The notes beneath the pieces are model-generated. The model was not told the DNA's origin, searched no databases, and worked only from the letters and a program-made list of their open reading frames with translations. The translations under genes were made by a program, and so were the position numbers. DNA of 64,000 nt, taken from positions 2,232,001-2,296,000 of the forward strand of contig CP065007.1 in assembly GCA_016699715.1 (NCBI GenBank), given 5' to 3'. Source of the stretch: Candidatus Competibacteraceae bacterium (GTDB taxonomy: Bacteria; Pseudomonadota; Gammaproteobacteria; Competibacterales; Competibacteraceae). Position 1 is the first letter of the stretch, and every line of letters starts with the position of its first letter. This document shows positions 59,283 to 64,000 of this stretch, one piece after another.

Positions 59283-60395
59283 ATGCGGCCGCGAACGAGA
59301 CGATCGATACTCTGGACACTGGCGGTGGGAACCGGGTTCGCGCTGGGTCTGTCCGGTTGCGCCGAACTGGCTTATTACCGGCAGGCGGCGGTGGGGCAGT
59401 GGGCATTGTTCCAGGCCCGCCGGCCGGTGGCGGCGGTGCTGGCCGAGCCGGCGATCTCCGCGGAACTGCGCCAGCGCTTGGAAACCGCGCAAGCGCTGCG
59501 CGCCTTCGCCAGTGCCGAGTTGGTCCTGCCCGACAACGACAGCTATCGAAGTTACGCCGATCTCGGGCGACCCTGGGTAGTCAAGAATGTCTTCGCCGCG
59601 CCGGAGCTGAGCCTGGAGCCGCGCCGCTGGTGCTTCCTGGTGGTCGGTTGCCTGAGCTATCGCGGCTATTTCGAGGCCGGGGCCGCGCAAGGCTTGGCCG
59701 AGGCACTGCGGGCCGGTGGCGACGATGTCTATGTCGCCGACATTTCCGCCTATTCGACGCTGGGCTGGTTCGATGATCCGCTGCTGAATACCTTCATCGG
59801 CTGGCCGGTCGGGCGGTTGGCGGAACTGATGTTCCACGAATTGGCTCACCAGCGCTTGTACGTGGCCGACGATACCGCCTTCAACGAAGCCTTCGCGACC
59901 GCGATGGGCCGACTGGGCGCGGAACGCTGGCTGGAACGGCACGGCACGCCGCGCGAGCGAGAGGAATACGCCGCCGATGTCCGTCGCCGCGAGCAATTTC
60001 TGGCACTGGTGGCGAACGCCCGCGAACAACTGTTGGCGGTCTATGCCTCATCTCGCGACGAGGCGGCCAAACGGGCCGATAAACAACGTATCTTGACCCA
60101 ACTGCGCGAGCGCTATCAGGCATTGAAACGCGAGTGGGGGGGCTATGCCGGCTATGACCGCTGGTTCGATCAGGATCTGAACAATGCCAAGCTGGCCGGA
60201 GTCAGTACCTACCATCAACAAGTCCCGGCGTTTCTGGCGTTGTACGAACGGGAGGGTCGGGATTTCGCGGCGTTTTATCGGGCGGCGGAAGTCATTGGAC
60301 AGTTGCCGCCGCCGGAGCGGGAAGCACGGTTGCGGATGCTGTCGGTGCTGTCCCGGCTTGCGGCAAAACCAGCCCCACTGTTTTCATCGAACTGA
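59283..60395 (+). CDS. Putative zinc aminopeptidase lipoprotein
   Basis: The 370-residue product belongs to the predicted zinc-dependent aminopeptidases (PF10023). It has a lipoprotein signal (lipobox LSGC near residue 25), the segment GCLSYRGYF, and the metalloprotease motif LMFHELAHQRLYVADDTAFNEAFATAMG, with HELAH and a downstream Glu as zinc ligand. It should act in the periplasm on peptides; natural substrates are unknown. ATG 59283 gives the signal peptide directly; the longer open frame upstream has none. The peptide-transporter ATPase gene follows after 34 bp, so the two may cooperate in peptide use (inference). Confidence 0.85.
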   Translation: MRPRTRRSILWTLAVGTGFALGLSGCAELAYYRQAAVGQWALFQARRPVAAVLAEPAISAELRQRLETAQALRAFASAELVLPDNDSYRSYADLGRPWVVKNVFAAPELSLEPRRWCFLVVGCLSYRGYFEAGAAQGLAEALRAGGDDVYVADISAYSTLGWFDDPLLNTFIGWPVGRLAELMFHELAHQRLYVADDTAFNEAFATAMGRLGAERWLERHGTPREREEYAADVRRREQFLALVANAREQLLAVYASSRDEAAKRADKQRILTQLRERYQALKREWGGYAGYDRWFDQDLNNAKLAGVSTYHQQVPAFLALYEREGRDFAAFYRAAEVIGQLPPPEREARLRMLSVLSRLAAKPAPLFSSN

Positions 60396-60429
60396 TAGCG
60401 ACCCATTCATAAAGCCCACTGGATCGAAC

Positions 60430-62058
60430 ATGCAGGCAATCGACGCGGTACCCCTCCTCGAAGTTCGCGACCTGTCCGTCTCCTTCGGCGCGACCACGGC
60501 GGTCAAGCAGGTGTCGTTCACGCTGGAGCGCGGCCAAACCCTGGCGCTGGTCGGGGAGAGCGGTTCCGGCAAGTCGGTGTCGGCGCTTTCCATCCTGCAA
60601 CTGCTGCCCTATCCCCATGCCCGGCATCCTGGTGGGAGCATCCGCCTGCGCGGCGAGGAGCTGGTCGCCGCGGCGCCGGCCCGTCTGCGCGAGGTACGCG
60701 GCAACCAGATCGCCATGGTGTTCCAGGAGCCGATGACCTCGCTCAATCCCCTGCATTCCATCGAAAAGCAGATTGGCGAGACACTGTGGTTGCACAAGGG
60801 ACTGAGCGGCGCGGCGTTAAAGGCGCGGATCGTGGAGTTGCTGGATTTGGTGGGTTTGCCCGACGCCGCGTATCGTTTGAATGCCCTGCCGCATGAACTG
60901 TCCGGCGGCCAGCGCCAGCGGGTGATGATCGCCATGGCCCTGGCCAACGATCCCGACATCCTGATCGCCGACGAGCCGACCACGGCGCTGGATGTCACTA
61001 TCCAGGCCCAGATCCTCAAGCTGCTCAAGGAATTGCAGGCGCGGCTCGGCATGGCCATCCTGTTCATCACCCATGATCTGAGCATCGTTCGCAAAATGGC
61101 TGACCGGGTGTGCGTGATGCAGGCCGGCGTGGTGGTGGAAACCGGCCCGGTCGCCGAGCTGTTCGCCCACCCGCAACATCCCTACACCCGGCAACTGCTG
61201 GCCGCCGAACCCAGGGGCGAGCCGCCGCCGGAAAGCGGCGATGCGCCGGAAGTCATGGCCGGCGACGATCTCAAGGTTTGGTTTCCGCTCAAGCGAGGAT
61301 GGCTGGGGCGCGTGGCCGATCACGTCAAGGCGGTCGATGGGGTCAGCGCTCAGGTACGCGAGGGGCAGACCCTGGGCGTGGTGGGGGAGAGCGGTTCCGG
61401 CAAGACCACCCTGGGACTGGCGCTGCTGCGGTTGTTGTCCAGCAAGGGCGCGATTTGCTTCCAGGGCCAGCGCATCGATGAGCTGTCCGGCAAGATGCTG
61501 CGGCCGTTGCGCAAAGCCATGCAGATCGTATTTCAGGACCCCTACGGTTCGCTCAGTCCCCGCTTGTCGGTGGGCGAGATCATTGAGGAGGGTTTGCGGG
61601 TGCACGGGCTGGCCGGCGACCGTGCCGCCCGCCGGGCCTGGATTGCCGGGGCGCTGGAGGAAGTCGGGCTGGACCCGGACACTCAGGATCGTTACCCGCA
61701 TGAGTTCTCCGGCGGTCAGCGCCAGCGCATCGCCATCGCCCGCGCCTTGGCCCTGCAACCGCGCTTGCTGGTGCTCGACGAACCGACCAGCGCCCTGGAT
61801 GTGTCGGTGCAGGCGCAGATCGTGGATTTATTGCGCGAGTTGCAGCGCCGCCACCGGCTGGCCTACATCTTCATCAGCCATGATTTGCGGGTGGTGCGGG
61901 CGCTGGCCAATCATCTGCTGGTGATGAAGAACGGTCGGGTGGTGGAGGCGGGACCGGCGCGGCGGGTGTTCGAGCAACCCGAACATCCCTATACCCAAGC
62001 GCTGCTGGCGGCGGCCTTGAACCTGGAGGCGACGGGTAATGGGATGGTGGCGGTCTGA
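60430..62058 (+). CDS. Dual-ATPase subunit of a peptide/microcin-type ABC transporter (YejF-like)
   Basis: The 542-residue protein has two complete ABC ATPase modules, each with Walker A (GESGSGKS near residue 42; GESGSGKT near residue 321), signature ([16 protein letters not shown]), Walker B ([16 protein letters not shown]), and a C-terminal oligopeptide/dipeptide-type HPYT region ([19 protein letters not shown]). This duplicated form is that of YejF and the GsiA/DdpDF-like ATPases for peptide uptake. The permease and binding protein genes are not adjacent. ATG 60430. rnhA overlaps its stop by one base. Confidence 0.9.
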   Translation: MQAIDAVPLLEVRDLSVSFGATTAVKQVSFTLERGQTLALVGESGSGKSVSALSILQLLPYPHARHPGGSIRLRGEELVAAAPARLREVRGNQIAMVFQEPMTSLNPLHSIEKQIGETLWLHKGLSGAALKARIVELLDLVGLPDAAYRLNALPHELSGGQRQRVMIAMALANDPDILIADEPTTALDVTIQAQILKLLKELQARLGMAILFITHDLSIVRKMADRVCVMQAGVVVETGPVAELFAHPQHPYTRQLLAAEPRGEPPPESGDAPEVMAGDDLKVWFPLKRGWLGRVADHVKAVDGVSAQVREGQTLGVVGESGSGKTTLGLALLRLLSSKGAICFQGQRIDELSGKMLRPLRKAMQIVFQDPYGSLSPRLSVGEIIEEGLRVHGLAGDRAARRAWIAGALEEVGLDPDTQDRYPHEFSGGQRQRIAIARALALQPRLLVLDEPTSALDVSVQAQIVDLLRELQRRHRLAYIFISHDLRVVRALANHLLVMKNGRVVEAGPARRVFEQPEHPYTQALLAAALNLEATGNGMVAV

Positions 62059-62531
62059 TGACGAACGGAACCAGGAATACCGAAGCGGAGTGGGTGGCGC
62101 TGTTCACCGACGGTGCCTGTTCCGGCAACCCTGGCCCCGGCGGTTGGGGGGCGTTGCTCCGATATCAGGGGCATGAGAAGGAACTGTCCGGTGGCGAAGC
62201 GGCCACCACCAACAACCGTATGGAGCTGCTGGCGGTCATTCATGGCCTGGAGGCGCTGAAACGCCCGATGCGGGTGCGGATTTGCACCGACAGCCAGTAC
62301 GTCATGAAGGGTATGACCGAATGGCTGACCGCCTGGAAGCGGCGTGAGTGGAAAACCGCCGACCGCCAGCCGGTCAAGAACGTCGATCTCTGGCAACGCC
62401 TGGAAGCCGCCCTGACCCCGCATCAGGTGGAATGGGAATGGGTGCGCGGCCACAGCGGCCATCCCGAGAACGAGCGAGTGGATCAACTGGCACGGGCGGC
62501 GGTTTCCCGCATCAAAGCAGGCGGAGTCTGA
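62058..62531 (+). CDS. rnhA: Ribonuclease HI
   Basis: RNase HI cuts RNA in RNA-DNA hybrids, needed to remove primers and R-loops. The 157-residue product has the four acidic catalytic positions of the family: [15 protein letters not shown] (Asp), [10 protein letters not shown] (Glu), [11 protein letters not shown] (Asp), and the final Asp in [12 protein letters not shown], with the His in [14 protein letters not shown] 62058 overlaps the preceding stop (TGATG). The pairing with dnaQ immediately downstream is classical, though in E. coli the two are divergent. Confidence 0.95.
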   Translation: MTNGTRNTEAEWVALFTDGACSGNPGPGGWGALLRYQGHEKELSGGEAATTNNRMELLAVIHGLEALKRPMRVRICTDSQYVMKGMTEWLTAWKRREWKTADRQPVKNVDLWQRLEAALTPHQVEWEWVRGHSGHPENERVDQLARAAVSRIKAGGV

Positions 62532-62545
62532 ACGGAGCGATGGGT

Positions 62546-63286
62546 ATGCACGAACGGCAAATTGTGCTCGACACGGAAACCACCGGCCTCGATCCCGGCC
62601 AAGGGCATCGGGTCATCGAAATCGGCTGCATCGAACTGCGGAACCGGCGGTTGACCGAGCAGCGCTTCCACGTCTACCTGCGACCGGAGCGCGCCATCGA
62701 CGAAGGAGCCATGAAGGTTCACGGTCTGACCAATGAGTTCCTCGCCGACCAGCCGCGCTTTGCCGAGATCGCCGATCAGTTCCTGGAGTTCATCCGGGGC
62801 GCGGAATTGATCATCCACAACGCGGCTTTCGACCTGGGTTTTCTCAATCACGAGTTGCGGCGCTGCGGGCTCGGTCAGAGCACACTGGAGCAGATCTGCC
62901 GGGTCGAGGACACGCTGTTGCTGGCCCGCCAGCGCCATCCCGGCCAGCGTAACAATCTGGATGCCCTGTGCAAGCGCTACGGCGTCGATAACTCACAGCG
63001 CGCCCTGCACGGTGCCCTGCTCGACGCGGAAATTCTGGCCGATGTCTACCTGGCGATGACGCGCCAGCAGGATTCGCTGTTCGTTCAGGAGAGCGCGGCC
63101 ACGATGCGGCGCAACCAGGAGAGCCGACGGGCGGCACTGCCTCGGAACCGGCCGCCGCTGCCGGTGCTGCGCGCCAGCGCCGAGGAGCGCGCCGCTCACG
63201 ACCAGTATCTGGACATGCTGGACAAGAAGAGCGGCGGGGCCTGCGTGTGGCGGCGGCTGGATGAAGTGGCCACCGGCTCGGCCTAG
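62546..63286 (+). CDS. dnaQ: DNA polymerase III epsilon (proofreading) subunit
   Basis: DnaQ is the 3'-5' exonuclease that proofreads the replicative polymerase. The 246-residue product has the DEDDh motifs: LDTETTGLDPG (ExoI), LIIHNAAFDLGFLNHEL (ExoII), and HGALLDAEILADVYL (ExoIII), followed by a flexible tail and a C-terminal segment (AAHDQYLDMLDKKSGGACVW) for binding the alpha subunit. ATG 62546 has a GGAG site 8 bases before; ATG 62540 lies too close to it. Follows rnhA by 14 bp. Confidence 0.95.
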   Translation: MHERQIVLDTETTGLDPGQGHRVIEIGCIELRNRRLTEQRFHVYLRPERAIDEGAMKVHGLTNEFLADQPRFAEIADQFLEFIRGAELIIHNAAFDLGFLNHELRRCGLGQSTLEQICRVEDTLLLARQRHPGQRNNLDALCKRYGVDNSQRALHGALLDAEILADVYLAMTRQQDSLFVQESAATMRRNQESRRAALPRNRPPLPVLRASAEERAAHDQYLDMLDKKSGGACVWRRLDEVATGSA

Positions 63287-63292
63287 CGACTT

Positions 63293-63318
63293 TTGACATC
63301 TCGCTCATAAGCTACAAT
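63293..63318 (+). promoter_or_regulatory. Possible sigma-70 promoter upstream of the helicase-like gene
   Basis: A perfect TTGACA (63293-63298) is followed after 14 bases by TACAAT (63313-63318). The hexamers are good but the spacing is shorter than the ideal 17. It lies just after dnaQ and about 170 bp before the next gene. Confidence 0.3.
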
Positions 63319-63398
63319 ACATGGGTAACCCTTTCGATATCGCGTTCCTGTCCGACTCGTGGAATCACCGTCGCGAACCACCCCGGCGCTGCGCGCCA

Positions 63399-63420
63399 CC
63401 CCTCCTTGTCCAAGGAGGGG
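63399..63420. repeat. Perfect palindrome
   Basis: The arms CCCCTCCTTG and CAAGGAGGGG flank a TC loop. It resembles other intergenic palindromes in this window in size and base composition; it follows the possible promoter and precedes the next gene by 65 bp. Confidence 0.7.
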
Positions 63421-63485
63421 AGATTCTACAACGGATTTGGGAACGCTATAGCACCCAGTAGCGGAGTGTCTTGGTCGTCGCATCC

Positions 63486-64000
63486 ATGAATTTCATCATC
63501 GCCAGTACCTTTATCGACAGCCTGGCTCGTCTCGCGACCCAAGCGCAGACCCTGGTCAAACAGGCGGCGTTCGATCTCCAACTGGGGCCGGAACACCCGA
63601 GCTTTCAGTTGCATCGCCTGGATCGCGCGACCGACAAGCATTTCTGGTCGGCGCGGGTCAACCTCGACTTGCGCATCATTCTCTACCGCGACGCCGATCA
63701 CCTCGTGCTGTGTTATGCCGCGCCTCACGACGAAGCATACCGTTGGGGCCAGAAGCGGCGCTTTGAAGTGCACCCGCAGACTCATGCCGCGCAAGTCGTT
63801 GAAATCCATGAGCGGGTGGAAGAAGTCGTCAAATACATACCGCGCGAGACGCCGTTGCTGTTCGGTCATTACGACAGCGACTATCTGCTCGCGCTGGGCG
63901 TGCCGGAGGCATGGCTGGATGCGGTGCGCCATGCCGGCGAAGAGCATCTGGATGAGTTGCTGGATCGCTTGCCGCAGGAAGCGGCGGAGCGCCTGCTGAA
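63486..64000 (+). CDS. N-terminal part of a helicase-associated protein with RelE-like start (cut by window edge)
   Basis: From ATG 63486 the frame is open to the end of the window (171 codons). The first 90 residues resemble the RelE/ParE toxin fold used as an N-terminal domain: FIIASTFIDSLARL, AAFDLQLGPEHPSFQLHRLDR, FWSARVNLDLRIILYRDADHLVLCYAAPHDEAYRWGQ. The DSDYLLALGVPEAWLDAVRHAGEEHLDELLDRLPQEAAERLL segment matches what follows this domain in large UvrD/Rep-type helicases of Proteobacteria. I expect the helicase core beyond the window. No strong ribosome site is seen. Confidence 0.65.
   Translation, partial: MNFIIASTFIDSLARLATQAQTLVKQAAFDLQLGPEHPSFQLHRLDRATDKHFWSARVNLDLRIILYRDADHLVLCYAAPHDEAYRWGQKRRFEVHPQTHAAQVVEIHERVEEVVKYIPRETPLLFGHYDSDYLLALGVPEAWLDAVRHAGEEHLDELLDRLPQEAAERLL

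Overview
The window is a GC-rich bacterial chromosome segment. Its gene content and local order (secA-argJ-mutT facing zapD-coaE-pilD-pilC-pilB, plus orn/rsgA, rdgB-hemW, rph/yicC, gltBD, rnhA-dnaQ and cca) are typical of Gammaproteobacteria. An actinobacterial-type GT4 glycogen synthase and several environmental-type families would suit a glycogen-storing wastewater lineage such as Competibacteraceae. That placement is inference; no rRNA or other taxonomic marker is present.

Layout. 0-10.2 kb: a 5'-truncated VapC toxin relic, then the core secA-argJ-mutT operon (+) converging on the type IV pilus assembly operon pilBCD-coaE-zapD (-). 10.4-17.2 kb: exported and regulatory genes, namely a PhoX/DUF839 lipoprotein, a diheme cytochrome lipoprotein behind an 8-bp tandem repeat, an orphan TAXI binding protein, a double-DUF3011 protein and a cyclic-nucleotide-binding protein. 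17.4-22.7 kb: thrH, an AT-rich pair of genes of unknown function, class I fumarase and an OpgC-like membrane protein. 22.9-29 kb: gltBD (glutamate synthase) with a sigma-54-like promoter. 29-38.4 kb: a GH1 beta-glucosidase and a run of housekeeping genes (rsgA, orn, sulfurtransferase, hemW, rdgB, rph, yicC).

38.5-44.1 kb is an accessory island made largely of mobile-element debris: a truncated phage-type integrase, an IS3-type orfA scrap and, most notably, a decayed integron. The integron has the start of an intI gene with an in-frame stop (43938-44087, +). Divergent from it are two minus-strand gene cassettes, an HNH endonuclease and a BdcA-like short-chain dehydrogenase, separated by a clear 58-bp attC site. 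The attC after the SDR cassette is broken by the 3' end of a group II intron (maturase C-terminus, domain V, domain VI) lying antisense to the cassettes, the arrangement known for group IIC-attC introns.

44.1-47.7 kb encodes an unusual chimeric channel: a membrane-anchored type I periplasmic binding protein, a beta-rich periplasmic domain and an MscS pore. Upstream and in the same reading frame, separated by one TAG codon, lies a triple-DUF2934 protein. 48-64 kb returns to ordinary genes: a META lipoprotein, nth, DUF1841, DUF2189, glycogen synthase, rsmE, alcohol dehydrogenase, an MFS transporter, slipin, cca, a zinc aminopeptidase, a dual-ATPase peptide transporter, rnhA, dnaQ and the start of a helicase-like protein at the edge. 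A tRNA-Arg(ACG)-like sequence with C33 and flanking tRNA-like fragments lies between slipin and cca. Several small perfect palindromes (REP-like) sit between genes.
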